From Brachypodius melanocephalos (taxonomy: Eukaryota; Chordata; Aves; Passeriformes; Pycnonotidae), in assembly GCA_013398615.1 (NCBI GenBank), contig VZSR01000170.1, positions 746,896-810,895 of the forward strand: a DNA stretch of 64,000 bases, written 5' to 3'. Both the position numbers and the translations under genes were made by a program. The notes under the pieces are model-generated. The model was not told the origin of the DNA. It saw only the letters and a program-made list of their open reading frames with translations, and ran no database searches. This document shows positions 50,723 to 64,000 of this stretch, piece after piece (within the stretch, counting starts at the first letter, position 1; every line of letters begins with the position of its first letter).

Positions 50723-52794
50723 CCCTGCACATGCCATGTAATGGCACTCCGGATGAAGTCCTGGCACTTAGGACCCTCCTGTTTGTTGCTACCAAAATAG
50801 CATTGGACTAAGACAGAAATAAGAGCCTTTGCATTTGGCCTAACCCAGCAATGAGGGCTGGTTAAAAAGTAGCCTCAGGAAACTACTGAAGAAACAGCTC
50901 TCAATATCTCACAGCAAATATGGGAGATCTGAGTGCTGATTAAGACACCATCCCTGCTAGAGTTATTAATGTGTGATCCTTACAGAATCACTGAAGCCTG
51001 GAGTTGCACTGTGTAGCATCAAGCACCTTTAGCTTTACTCCTGCCACAGGCATGCAGCCAAGACTCAGCTTTATGGGTCATCCAAAATCAAGGGGCTACA
51101 TGTCTTCAGGGTTGATTTAAAGCCTTCAAAATAAAACATGTAAACCACATGTAAACAACTTGGGGCCTGTAGAAACAGTGTGTGCCTTATGACACTGCTC
51201 AGTTTCAATTAGCTTCATGTCAAAATGCAACACAGTGGCTTGGGTTCAGCTTTATTCATTTTTACTCACAGCACCCATCAATCCAAACAGTGATTTTTCC
51301 CATACTATTTTATCAGACTGAAGAACTACCTGGTGCAGATTGCTCTCCTCATCAGATAGTGGAAATAAGGGAATTATTTAACTGGTAATTGAGCCCTAAA
51401 GGATGGAGCTAAAAGAAGACTGCCTAAGGCTAGGCAAAATTTAATTCAGTCTCTGAACTAGAGAGAGCTTCCCTGATTATATTACTTCAGACACTGAACT
51501 CACCTTCCACAACAATAAAATATTTTTGTGCAAACCTCATCAAAGAATTAACTCTGAACTACACAGACAAGTCATTATGTTGAGGAATTGTCATAACAGG
51601 GGGCAAAAAAGTAATTTGAGAACACTAATGTGAGCCTTTTTTAAGTGCCTCCTACAAATCATGGGGGCGGAAGAAATAGCAGTAGAAAAAGACAAACCTA
51701 GGTTTTATTTCGAATTTGGATTTGAAAGCCATTCATGTTGGGATCCAGGCAATTATTTGGTAAGCAATATGAAGGAAAGCAGCTATTTGTCCCCTTTAGG
51801 CATCCCTGTTGTTCTTCTTTCTCCCCTATGCACACAGTTTGACACCACCCAAGCTATGCCTGTGGTCCGAGAACTGTAACTCCAGTGTGACCTCTGACAA
51901 ACATGCCTAAGAAATGCAGCAGCTCCAGCCACAAGTGGAGTAGAGACCCCTGTGCTATTTCCCACCATTCCAGAGAGGATCATGTTCTCTGCACCATCAG
52001 CTGGCTGGTGACAAAAGATGATTAGAACCTAAGCTTCACACCATGCCAGCATTTGCCCAGTCCTCTTCTCAAGTCTAAGGAGCCTGCAGAAAAATAGATG
52101 AAATATGCTCTGCACCTTTCTGTAATCATATCCCTTCCCTCTTTCTTCATTGGAAAAGCTATTTTCAGGGCAACTTCAAAGGATCTCATGAACAGGCTCT
52201 GTAACAGCAAGCTGTAACACCTTTCCTCTCCTACCTCCTCATCAATTTAGTCTATATCCTTGGGACTTTCACTCAGAAAGTTATAGCTTGGACATGACAG
52301 AAAACTGCTGTACTGTGCTTCATTATCTAAGTAGGACAGAGGGGCAACATTTACTACCTCTGCTGTCTTCTTGCCCCTAAAAATCACACCTTATGTGGAG
52401 AAGAAAGTAGGTGTATCTATGCCAATCCTTTAATCCCCATCCCAACACTGAAAGACCAGGTTAAGATCCTCCAAGGCAAATAAGCACTATTTGAATTGTG
52501 ATGATCTGTTAATTTCTAAAGCTGTGCACACCAATTCTTCTTACTTCAGACGGACAAGTTATAGTAGTAGAGATTTGGAGGTGTTCAACTTCATACTGAT
52601 TATACAAGTGGTGGCAATCATCTCCTTTAAGGATTGTTAGAGTATCTCACTATGATCCAACAAAACAAATGCCAATAGCAGCACTCCAGCAGCTCTCTAA
52701 GAATACATTTTTTGGTGAAGAGCAGGGAAGACTGACATAGAGGGAGTAGAACTACAAACCCGATCACTTAGCACAACATCAGCATTAAAGAATG

Positions 52795-52826
52795 AAGGAT
52801 AAAGACATTGAAGGGTGAAGACATTG
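52795..52826. repeat. Diverged 16-bp tandem duplication
   Basis: aaggataaagacattg is directly followed by aagggtgaagacattg, matching at 14 of 16 positions. A small local duplication. Confidence 0.85.
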
Positions 52827-55308
52827 TATGTATCTAGTTACATTGGAACAGTAAAAATGTTTTAAGTAGAACCTTGCTTAAACTAAACTCATTTGAGTTT
52901 GAGGTCTAGATAACTCAAAAACCTCTCCTTTGGGGTTCAGTTTCTTCCCCAGGAACACATAGGAACAAACCCCTACATTCTTCCTTCTGACCTCCAAAAG
53001 AATCAGGCTTATTTTTGCCACTTACTCCTCTGGTGGCATGAACTCAGGGTGCACAGTAGCTCCAATTCATTCAGAGAGATTCCTTTCATCCAAGTAAGTT
53101 TTCTTACAGTAATCTATTTCAAGTCTCAAGGTTAGAAATTTCCTTGACTAAACAGGAGACTGGATTTAAAAACACAAAGAGCAGAAAAGCAAAGGGCCTG
53201 GCCTCCCCATAAATTAGGCCCCTTCAAAAGCCCTTGGAAGAGAGATGTGCAGTTTCTTGATATTTAAAAATATGAAGTTCTGCATTTGAGGTGCTTTGAG
53301 GTTCTGCATGAGGCAGTTCTGAACCACAACATAAGCAGAAATCAGGATAATGTCAGTCATGCTACAGTACTGAGCGTAGAGGCCTCCAAGCCTCCATGCT
53401 TAAGGCAGCAGAGAATCAGAGTTTATTATCTGACCTCAGACACAGTGGGTAACTTAATGCCACATGGTCTGCATCAGCTCATCTGGTTTAACCTTTTTAC
53501 TTTGCAAGCTCAGCAAGTTTAACTAGTCTTTGCTAAAATTCACTCCAAGGTTCTGGTTCTGCACAGCACCTGCGGTTTACCTTCACACCTGCCACAGGCC
53601 AACTGATTTCAGTGCTACTCATGCACCATTATTGCTGGGATGGCTGCAGCTCAAGCTGATCCCATGAGGCACCCACCACAGGCTTTGAATGACTGAGAAA
53701 CTAAATTCTAACATGCAAAAAAGCCAAGAAGCAGCTCTGGAGTAAGCTGTAAGTGAGAGCAAGCAGTAAATGTGCAAAAGTGTCTTCATCAGAGGATGAG
53801 GCTGAGCAGACTGACCCAGCCCAGTCTCCTGCTGCTCCTGCTGCATGCCTCTCAGAGCACCAGCTGGCCAACTTTTCACAAATCTACCATTAAATCAGGA
53901 CATGTGTCCCAACACAATGTGCAAACACAGAACAGAAGACCAGTTCCAGTCTCAGCAAGCCTGTGAGAAACACAAAGGGACAGTGAAGCACTGTCTGACA
54001 GTGAGTCAAACCATGGCAACTACAGATTAATTACTGATTATTTTTGGGTATGCCACATGGCAACAAGAAACATGAAAGTGGATGAGAGATGGATTTGTAG
54101 TGCTTTTGTTTCAGCTGGGGAGATTCTTCCCAGCATGAAGGCAGAATATGAAGAAGTATAAAGGGTCTTGCTAACATCAGAGGTTATGTGGCAGCTTTTG
54201 GATGCTCAAAGGAAGCAATGGTGTAAAGCTTCTCCCATTTAGACTTAATTCTCTATTTCTTCCTTCCACTCAAGGGAGAGAAAGGGTGGGATACTGACAC
54301 ATGCACAGTCAAAGGAGTAGTTAGTATCATAAGGACCATAAGACTTGAAAGAGAAATTCCAAGATTACTGGTAATAAAATAAACAGGTTTAAGAGAATAA
54401 TGCAATTTTTTTTAAAAAAGGCATTACTTAATCAGTGGTGGGATTCTGCAGAGACACACTGGAACTCTGCCTGAAAAGTTTGGGAAGAAAAACCTAAGTC
54501 CAGACTTAAAACATATGTAAAGCAAGATCACAGTCATTGAAAATTGAATGATCAATCCTGATGTGAGACAAGTCTCATCCCATTGGGGTAAGCCCTTGTA
54601 AAAGTTGAATTCAGTACCTCTAGAAAACATCCCTGCCAAGGCCAAAACATTGGAGCTGTGAACAGTGAAAAAACAAACATTTTCTTGGGAGTAAACCCCA
54701 GAAGCCAGAACTTCACAAATAAGACTGCAAGATCTCTCAGTAAGAGATCAAAATTAATTTCCCACTCAATTTCTTTTTGTAGAAATACTGGTGATTTCTA
54801 GATGTAAGTCAGTCCTCCAAGTAACAAATGACAGTAGCCAGTCAACTGGTCTAAATTGTTCCAGTAGATACTGATTTTGAATGGACCTTGGCTGGCTATG
54901 TTGGCTATCACAGTTCATTTCCCCATTCTGCCTTCACTGGTGTCCAAAAGCTCCCAGAATAATCCTAATAGCCTATCTTGAAGCCATGGCACAAAGAAAA
55001 TTTGTAAGGTGAGTGGAAAATAGCTGCTTGCTTTCTGGTCTTGCACCTCATACAACAGATGTTTTGACCATCACCTTACACTATGTAATGATGCAGTGTA
55101 AGAAAAATACTGTTCCAATGATCAATTGTGTCCTCTGCATAACTTTGCTTGCTAGGATATTTTTGAAAAGAACAAATTGCCTTCATTAATTGAAGCTGTG
55201 CATGATGCATTTTACAGGAAAGATGCCCCAACAAGCATGCCCTCACTTTACAAGGAATTACAAAGTTCCCACAGAAAAGAAATGTTCTAAGGAGAAAACA
55301 CAGGGACT

Positions 55309-55380
55309 CAACAAAAAAAAACCCAAACCAACCAACCAAACCAAAACTAACAAACAAACAAAACCCAAACAACCAAACAA
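55309..55380. repeat. A/C-only tract with CCAA and CAAA units
   Basis: Seventy-two bases containing only A and C apart from one T at 55348, built from CCAA, CAAA and CCCAAA units. The HECW1 pre-mRNA strand is therefore a G/U-only tract (GUUU, GGUU), a possible landing site for GU-binding proteins such as CELF family members; that role is inference. Confidence 0.9.
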
Positions 55381-58300
55381 GAACTCAACAAAGCTGATTA
55401 GAAAAGAACAAGCCATTCAGGGTAGTTTTGAAGCAGTCACTGCTATGTGAACACATTTGTGAGAGACTGTCCTGAGGGTTGCCAAAAGGAAGACTATTCA
55501 GTTTTATTTAGCATCTTTATTATGAATCCAGCTGAGGGGCTGCAAATGCATTTGTTGAGTCTGCAGCTGTACATAACCAAGAGGTGCTCTGTGTGTTGGG
55601 GTGCTGATGCTGTGAAGTGCACAAACCCAGCCTTAATGGTAGGCTCACTCACATCAGTGCCAAGTTTCTCAGAAATTCTAAATCCTTGTGCCCTTTTGAC
55701 AGTCAGAGCTTTATATCAGAGGAGCTACTCAGGTGCTAGGGGTGTCATTTACACACACTTAGGTGTCCAACTCAAGAGTCTTAGGGAACCTGACCTAAAG
55801 TCCCTTGAAAGCAATAGCAGTAAAAGACTTGACCCTTGGTCTTTGGACCCACCACCAATAAAATTCACATGGGAAAGATAGTACTTCAGATGCAAAGTAA
55901 ATGGTACACAGAATATCCAACAACTCAGCTCTTTCAAGCTGGATAAAGCACTATGGAAAGTCCTTTAATAAGAAGGTAATAGTAGAGAAACATCCTGGCC
56001 TGGCTTTGACATAGGTGAGTTGGGTCATTTTCATCACTGACTTTTTGATGCTCTGCTTGAAATGAGCCTAGAAGCCTGAGAAAATACAAATATCTAACTC
56101 TGTTTTGAGCTTGAATAGCTGAGGTCATTAGAACATTCAAACATCACTTTCAGCCACCAGATACATGGAGCCTCCTAATCACAAAGGAGTGCCAGACTGG
56201 GATGACACACCACCATGGGTATACCATCATGGGAAAGGGGTTTTTTTACTGAGCAAATGGTAATAGAAGTAGAAGGCAACATAATTAAGAACAGCAATGT
56301 TGTGGTAACTGTTCATGGAGTTTATCCATTGCTGCTTTGTCATGTTTCACAGGACTGATTTGCCAAAATGTCTCAATGTCTCATTGTCTGCTGGTAAGGC
56401 ATGCAGCAGCTTATTTAATTAAAAAACCAAACAGCCCTCTGCATGAAGACAGCTGCTTGTACCAACAACCTCTTGCTTACTATACAGGACTGTACAGTGC
56501 ACCAGCTCTAACTTAGAAACCATCCACTAGCTTAAAAATGTTGCTTATCTAGTTGCTCTTTTACTGCAGTGAAGGAGGCAACATTTTTTTCCCTTCACAA
56601 GAGCATGAAGGGCTGTCCTCTCCAAAGGCATCACATGGCAGTCTCTTAATTCTCATCATGAGGATATTGAACAGCCACTTCATTACCCTCGTATTTCAGA
56701 GGAAAGACCCCAGCCCTCAGCCGAACAATCAAATTTAGACTACAAGACCCTTTGGGTACTAAAGCACAGCCAGCTAAGACACTTGTGGCTCAGAGTTTAA
56801 CCAGCCTGAACAGCAATCAACATGTTTAGAAAATGAACCAAAACAGTTCATAACACACACCCTGATAAAAAGGGCAGATTAGAGTGTGCACTGGAGGAGC
56901 TATGACTTACACAGAAGACTAAACTGGATGTTTACATAGCATCTTTACTGGTCTTAAAACTTCATGTTGTATTTTGGGAAGAACTCTGCATTAATTCCTT
57001 TTTAACTTTCAAAACAAAGCTTCATTGTAACTTGTATGTCCTCTTAGCAACTCTCAGGGCCTGCTGGCTCAACCTGTGTTGTTATTAAAAAGCAATTAAT
57101 ACCCTTTTTGCCACTAAAACACTAATACAATTCCTAATATAAGACATTTACTTAGAAGAGCAATGAACACAAGGTGATTTGCCTTGATTCCAGCAGCAGC
57201 TCCTCTGATGAATGCATCCAGAACGTACATTTCCCAACATCATTTCAGCAGCACTCTGTGGGAATTTAAGAGGAGACCCTGACTCGCAGAACTGCTGCTG
57301 GTGGGTATCTTCAGTTTGCCCAATAGCTCTCCAGGTCTGGCATTTGGTTTTCAGGCTTGAGTTCAGTTCCCTCCTTTGTTCAGGTGGAGATTCAACTACC
57401 AATATTTACACTTCATAATGCAGGACATCTACGAGTGATGCTCTTTAAGCAACTCTGGGGGAAGCTGTTCCACTATAGATAAAATACCTAAATATCAACA
57501 GAAAGTAAAACAGAGCATGAGTCTGACTCTCAGCATCTCCTGTAAGGATGCTCACTTGCCAAGCAAAAGCCTTCATTCTCTATGCCTGTTCTAATCCTCT
57601 TTTAGTTATTTATATAAAATTTAAAGAGAGGGATTTATGAAGACTCCCCAGCTCCAGATTCGTTTTCAGCTTTGTGATTAAAGTGACTAATGGGACATTT
57701 AAAATTAAATAAACCCTCAGGAAATAGGGGAGCAAATGCAAGTTTCTACCTTCTAGGTGACAACGTGAAACAACAAAATCCCAAGAAAAAAGGGGCCATG
57801 ACCATTGATTGTTTTGTGAACACAGGAATTTCCTTCTTTTGTTTTCCAAGCAGCTGCTGAAAGCAGTGGTATATGTTTTAGTTTAAACTGAGTGAAAAGT
57901 GTTTTTTAGAGAAAAACAAAAAAATCCCAGCTGAGGTTGTGCTGTTTTGGTTTTCTATTTTATTATTCAACACATTTGACATATGTTTTTAAAAATTAAT
58001 TATCTGGACAGGCCAGTTATGAACATTTGGCATGTTGCTACATCTACCCTGAGCCTTGCATTAGACATACACTAACATCAACAGATGTCATACATGCAGA
58101 TCAAAGGCAAATACCCATTTTGAGTGTAACCCTGAAGCAGCTCTGTCTTTGCAAGAAGGCAAGAATCCACTTTATTCTTGTAAATCCATCTGTCATCAGT
58201 ACATCTCAAATCTGCCATGAATATGACCACCACAAATGAAAACATACATGAGGCTTTACTTGAACAGATGATAGTCAAAGAGCTGTTCCTCAGCTAGGGG

Positions 58301-61300
58301 TAATGCTAAACATGAGATAATAATCCACATAAAGAAACTCCAGTTTGAAACAGAAATTATGCCTGTTTCCACTAACACGACTGTGTTAACACTTGGTTTT
58401 CACACAGAAAAGACTTTAACGGGCAAAATGTAAGCACAACAGGAGACACCAGTTTCTGTCAAGTCTTTGCAATCACTCTATGACCAACTGGGCTTGGTAA
58501 ATTTAAGTTCATGATCTGACAAGGTTTGCAATATTCCACACACATCTCAGTAAGGCCTAAGTGGCACTGAATTATGCACAGAGTGACCCCAAACACAGCT
58601 AAATTAGGGTTTTTTGAAGCTTATCAATACTGAGATTTTGTATAACAAGTGCATTTACATATTGAGTTGTAAAACTAGGGTTTTACATACTAATATCTGG
58701 TACTTATGTTTTCTCACTTAGTAGCACAATCACTGGCCCTCCTGGTTGTTTTCAAGATGTTTGTTGCAGTCGTATCTATTGTATGACTTCTTATTTTAAT
58801 TTTCTCAATAATGACAGAGACATTTACTAACATTCAATATTCAGTAACAGAACCAAATACAGTGCATTTTTGTCACATGGCAAAATGTGAGTAGCCAGGA
58901 AAACAAGTTTAAGGCTTTGATTGTACAACCTTAAATTAATTTGATAATTAATATCTGAGTCTTGGGAAAATGAATCTGCCCCTTGTCTTGTTGTACTGAC
59001 TCAGATTTCCACCTAAAGCATCAAGTACCACACTGGAAGCACTAGATCATCCTAAACACTATAGAATAATTTTTAGCCTTTTGGCCTTGGGTTGTTGTTT
59101 CATTTCTCTTTAAGCCTCATTTTCCAGGTGTCTGACTTCCATGTTATTGGAAAACCACCATCTAGATCACGCAAGACAATGTCTGCTAATTTCACTTCTC
59201 CCAGCACAGCGTAAAAACTGGAAAGATCTCCAACTTGCATCTTGAGTCATCTCCAGGACAGACTTACCTTGACTGTTGTTTCTTTAAATTTGTTTTAAAC
59301 ACAACTGAATGACTTTATTTGGTATTTTAAAAGAAAATGTTTGTTGATAATATCAAAACAGAACCTTTAAAATGCACAGAATAACCATGCAAACGAGAAG
59401 CTTGCCTGCCAAATATTGTGTGGGTAATAATTATGGGAAAACCAGAAGCCTAGGCAATGCAGTGAACACAGACCTGAAATACAGCGCTTTTAAACACTGG
59501 CAGTCTATTATCACAGCCAATGTTATTTCTAGGACTTGTAGAAGAAAAAAATCTTTATATTGCAGTCAGCTCTTGTCTCACTGCAGTGGACTAACTCAAT
59601 TTTGATGCTGTGCAAATAACACTGATCTTTGTGAACAAGGGACCTCAGGTGGAACTTCCTTATCAAGAAAAACTTGGTGATGCCCCACAGTGATTCACAG
59701 CTTCCATTTTACTGTTGGAATGCAGGAAATTCATAAGTCCTTTTAACTTCCAGCATGCAAAATCCTTCACTCCCCACTGCAAGGGGAAAGGTCATTCTTC
59801 TATTAGAAAACGCTTTGCTCTGATCTTTAAAAACCAACTGCAAAGCCAGCCACAGCCCTCAAGACGATGACAAAGCTGCTACATAAACACACACACCTGA
59901 CATTTCCAGCCCTTCAGCTCATTAAGGGAGTGTATCCCAGGTCACAATACATTACAACAGCCCAAATTTCCAAGTATTACCATATTACTGCTGGGCTTAA
60001 GGTACACCAGACCATCAGTGTGGGTAACAATGAAGCCTGCACACCCATTAGGAAGGCTTCACTGTGAACAATAGCAGTCAAGGCTCTGGGGAGGTGAATC
60101 CTGTGATCTGCCACTCAAGAGGCTGTCAGTCATTCAGCATGGGGGAGCAAAGTGCAGAAATTCACATTTAAAAGGAAGAGAAATTTGTGGGACAGGGACA
60201 ACAAATGTGACCGATTATTATGATATTAATGTCTGGTGCACAAAAACCATGTGTTTAGTCCAAGTGCTATCACAAAGCAGTATTTTACTGTATTTATTCT
60301 GCTCTGAAGAGCAAAACTTCTCTAAGTGCTTGGCTTAAGAAATAATTGGACACCCAGATTATCATTTAACAAATATCATTGATTGAACAATCTTTCCTAA
60401 ATCCAAAAGTCAGTGGATGAAATTTCGATTCCAACAAAATCAGATACTTTCTAGAGATAACCCGGAGAGGCATATGAGTGTCTTAACAGCTATATTTGTT
60501 ACACCTCATAAACTGAGTGTGGCTTTCTTCTTTGCCTCCAGGTAACAGTCATACATTTACACAGCTATCTCATGGATCTTTGCCAGCCTCTTCCCAAGAT
60601 AAATTTTTCCTACCTTCTTATCAGTTCAAAAGATTTTCTCAGGAAGGGGAAGAGAGGGAAAAGTTGTCTGGGCATCCCAAGCATTATCGCACTCAGAATG
60701 ATAAGGCACAAACACAAATTTGTGTGCAAAGAGCTCTGTGTCAGATGCTGCCAAACGGAAAGAAGAAATTCTACAGAGGTACTCCTACAATGTTACAAGA
60801 CACTCTGTGTGACATTTACACTCAGTGAGAGTCTGAGACTCATGCTCAGGGCAAGATGTTTCAGGTTGATTACCTACTCAATTAGAGTGTACTATAACCA
60901 GATTAAGGAGATTGCTCTGTCCTTGATTACTTAGAGTGGTTTTGTGCATACCATTTATAGAGATTTGGGCAATTCGAGTGACTATATTAAGTTTTCTGTT
61001 ACTGTTTTCATTCTTCCAAATAAATATCCCAAACTAATTGAAACCATTTTTTTTTTCATAACCAGCACATCATAGCTGTTCGAATTGGAGCATGCAATAG
61101 CACTATTACATCACCACATCTCTCTGGCAGTCAGAAATTGCAGTTTCAGAGAGACATGCCTCAGGATGGAAACTTTTGTGAGAAATTTGGTGGGAAGAAG
61201 TGGAAAAGAGTTAAGAGGGATAAAGCAAGAAATGCAACTATATTTTAATAAATTAATAAGAATCCCTAGAATTATTAGATAATATACAGCTGAAGCTCCT

Positions 61301-63325
61301 GAGCTAGAAAGTACTGCAAGCTGAGAGAGTACTGGCAAAGGACCATTAGAAAGCCTGGGACGTTCTTACCTTTCATTAAGTAAAACATGTTACTGGCTCA
61401 TGAGGCAAGAACTACACAAGGGAGACCTTTCAATCTGATCCAATACAGCTGCTCTCATGCTTCCACAAGGAACTTCACTACTATGCACCATATCTGTTAT
61501 GAAACTTATTCAAATTTCTTATCATACAGAGGGTTTTCAATTGCTCTAATCAGGAACTAAAGTTTGTTGGACTCCTGAAAGTAAACTAAACTTGCTAGGT
61601 CTTTCCAGTTTTAATGTTGTGAAGTACTTTTTGGCAAATCAAGAAATAAATTGAAAATGTATTCATTTTGATTACAGAGCCAGACATCTCTGCCTGTAAA
61701 TAGGCCTCTAAAATTCTTGGTTTTCAGCAGCTCTAGTCTACAACTATTATGCATTCATACATTATATGAATACATACAGAAATATGTATTTGTTGTCCCA
61801 TTGAAACACATATTTCAAAAAGCACTCTGCATTATAGCAAAATTGCCTTGCAGAGAAGTAAATGTATAAAAATTCCTTGATATGACTGACAGTGCTCTTA
61901 AGCCAGTCATCCAAAAGACCCTACTCTGAAAAGCATAGTTTGTACTGGATACTCAAAAACTCAGCAGAACAGGGCACATTGCAATTGGGTTTTTACATAA
62001 CAGTGCCAATACAAAAGCTAGCCCTTTGTTAGAGTTAGGTACCCTGCCTTAATACATGGCACATCTTTGCCTGTAAATAACAAATCCTGCAAATCGAGAA
62101 ATATCATAACTACCAACAGCAGAATTCATATACTGTTAATGAATTGTTCTATCTATTACTTATTACTTTGCTGCAATACTGTCCATCTGCACAACACATA
62201 GCTTGTCCATCACTACAACTTACCTGTCTCCGTAAGCCTTAAATGGCTTAAGTGATAACAACTTTTACCTTCTGGTGTGGGCTGGGGATAGAGCTGTCAT
62301 CAGAGCTCAGTGCAGCCTGGCACTCAGGACTAAGAGAGGTGAACATCTTTGCTGCACGCTTGCAGTGGAGCAGGAGGACAAAGGCAGCTCCTGGCCAGAA
62401 GCACACAGAAATATTCATGCCTACAAGAAACCTACCAAACACACTGCTGCCACTCAGAATCAGGCCTCATGTCACCGTGGCAAAGCCATTTAAGTGCCAC
62501 TGGTTATCAACACGTTATTAGCTCCATCTTTTGTGGACACAAAGAAGTGTTTTCACCCCTCGCAGCTCCCTTCATCAGCCAGCGTCACAGTGAAAAGTTA
62601 CTGTGTGGGCACAGCCGTTTAATTAAAAGCCTTGTTAAGCTCTGCACAGCGCTTATTTTTAAAGCAGTGCATGAAATGAAAAAGGAATATCTCCCAGCAC
62701 AATGTATTCCTAGGAGGTTCTGATAATTAGGGCAGTAACTTAATTTTCACATTTTGGTTTCTATTGGGGTATGTGCCAATTAGGAAGCTTCTGTGACATT
62801 CCTACCGCCCAAAACTTTTCCCCTTTTTAAAAATTCATGCATAGCTTATGTACAGCTGCCTGCAAGCTCCATTTATGCTATAGCAAACATTAAATATTAA
62901 AGCGTCCACAAAGAAGTATTATGTAAGCTGTCACCAATTCACCAGCACCAACCAGTGCCTTTTTAACCCACTGATCCTGGTGCAGTACACATCCCATTTG
63001 GAACCCAGCCCACATATGATACCAGTTTAGGACAATGACCCAATGGAAGCTCAACCATGCAGCCCTGGCTGCTGAGACAAGGACACCTTCAGCTGCACCC
63101 CTGGCACCATCCCTGGCCACTGCCCAGGACATCGCACTCAACAGCCTCTGGACGGCACAGGCAGAGCAATTCCTTATTCCCCTCCAGGGACAGCCAGCAC
63201 GCTCTCTACCTTACATTGCCTTCGGTGTCATCTCATGCTTATTGGGACTTCACTGTCTCACTCATGCTATGCTGTCTTCTCAGTCTGCCACTTCCTCACT
63301 TGTCCTCTCAGCCTTCTCTCATGTA

Positions 63326-63737
63326 GGATCACACAATCATGTAGGTTTATTAAGACCTCTAGGATCATCAAGTCAAAACACTAAGTTAATGCTGTCAAGT
63401 TCACCACTAAATCATGTCTCTAACTGCCACATTTACACATCTTCTAAATACCTCCAGGGATGGCAGTTCCACCATTTCCCTGGGCAGCTTGCTCCAATGC
63501 TTGACCACACTTTTAGTGAAAAGATTTTTTCCTGATATCCCATCAAAACCCCTCCTGGCACATCTTGAGGCCATTTTCTCTCACCCTGTCACTTACTATT
63601 TGGGAAAAGATACTGACACCACCCCCTCCCCTCTTTGCAGGTAGTTGTAGAGAGTGATAAGGTCTCCCCTGAGTTGCCTTTTCTCCAGGCTCAACAACCC
63701 CAGCTCCCTCAGCCCCTCCTCATCTGACTTTGTGCAT
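63326..63737 (-). mobile_element. CR1 LINE fragment, 5'-truncated
   Basis: It starts with a degenerate octamer end (GGATCACACAATCATGTAGG), then 'aagacctctaggatcatcaa', 'tacctccagggatggcagtt', 'ccctgggcagcttgctccaa', 'aaggtctcccctgagttgcc' and 'aaccccagctccctcagccc', ending near 'cctcctcatctgactttgtg'. This is a minus-strand CR1 of about 410 bp. It looks older than the 2894 copy because the octamer repeat has decayed and small changes are frequent. It is in the same orientation as HECW1. The 166-codon plus-strand frame overlapping its left part is not a gene. Confidence 0.93.
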
Positions 63738-64000
63738 GTGCACAAACAGGGTAGCAGCTCATTTGCTAAAATCGAGCCCAATTCAGTACTGTGATTAAGT
63801 ATATGCTTGAATGTTAAGTAGCATAACTGAAGTATAAAATTTAAACACACACAGAAGCTCAACTGTCTTTATGAGGATTATGAAAGGGTGATTCTAGCTG
63901 TTAAGGTGAACTTTTCTGTGTAAATGAGTAACACAGGACTACAACTCCTCCCAATATCTGTTTTGTCAATTGCTTTCATCTCTAATTAGGGCAAAACCTC

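Larger units (their letters stand above)
31532..64000 (-). other. HECW1: Probable HECW1 5' intron / leader region
   Basis: No further coding exon is expected or seen upstream of the start codon. I see no CpG-rich, promoter-like first exon, so the transcription start probably lies beyond the window; a small non-coding exon here could easily be missed. Contents: gaps at 36448 and 50623, a GC-richer retroelement-like block (about 37560-38560), simple repeats at 46704, 52795 and 55309, CR1 fragments at 50466 and 63326, and a conserved-looking block near 62521-62905. All else is AT-rich sequence with short chance frames. Confidence 0.6.

Noticed and set aside
63035..63535. 166-codon plus-strand frame
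   Set aside because: Its right half runs through an antisense CR1 fragment and the left half has no recognisable domain.
2894..63737. All three CR1 copies share HECW1's orientation
   Set aside because: Three copies are too few to infer an orientation bias.

Overview
The window is vertebrate nuclear DNA from a bird. It is AT-rich, almost free of protein-coding sequence and intron-like throughout. It carries 5'-truncated CR1 LINE fragments whose 3' ends show the avian octamer repeat (TCATAGAA / TCACAGAA), and an LTR-type repeat of a kind I associate with songbirds and other Neoaves. Three runs of exactly 100 N are scaffold gaps of unknown true size.

The only gene I can support is HECW1 (NEDL1), a HECT-type E3 ubiquitin ligase, on the minus strand. 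Two 5' exons are visible. The upstream one (about 31463-31520) holds a short leader and the first nine codons, MLLHLCSVK. The next one (12442-12766) begins with NLYQNRFLGLAA, runs into an internal ATG (MASPSRNSQ...), and ends inside the start of the HECW N-terminal domain (...WDIKEEVDAGDWIGMYLI). Both exons have good reading-frame continuity and recognisable splice sites. They are separated by an 18.7-kb intron, with at least 12.4 kb of the following intron below them and probably 32.5 kb of 5' intron above. No CpG-rich promoter-like first exon is visible, so the transcription start probably lies beyond position 64000.

Layout. 1-12441: downstream intron with one CR1 (2894-3325) and a gap at 9026 that abuts an LTR-like terminus. 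12442-12766: coding exon. 12767-31462: intron with a 61-bp homopurine tract, a G-run cluster, a complete-looking solo LTR-type repeat (24822-25793, antisense to the gene) and an unusual pair of adjacent hairpins (27429-27517). 31463-31520: start-codon exon. 31521-64000: 5' intron with a gap at 36448, a GC-richer retroelement-like block (about 37560-38560), an A/C-only tract (55309-55380), a CR1 interrupted by a gap (50466-50622) and a further CR1 (63326-63737).

Most promising observations: (i) the pair of adjacent, near-perfect hairpins at 27.4-27.5 kb; (ii) the start-codon architecture of HECW1, where a short upstream ORF overlaps the first ATG and a second in-frame ATG in the next exon has a much stronger Kozak context. 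I found no other gene, tRNA, rRNA or CRISPR. Open reading frames elsewhere look like chance frames or lie inside repeats.
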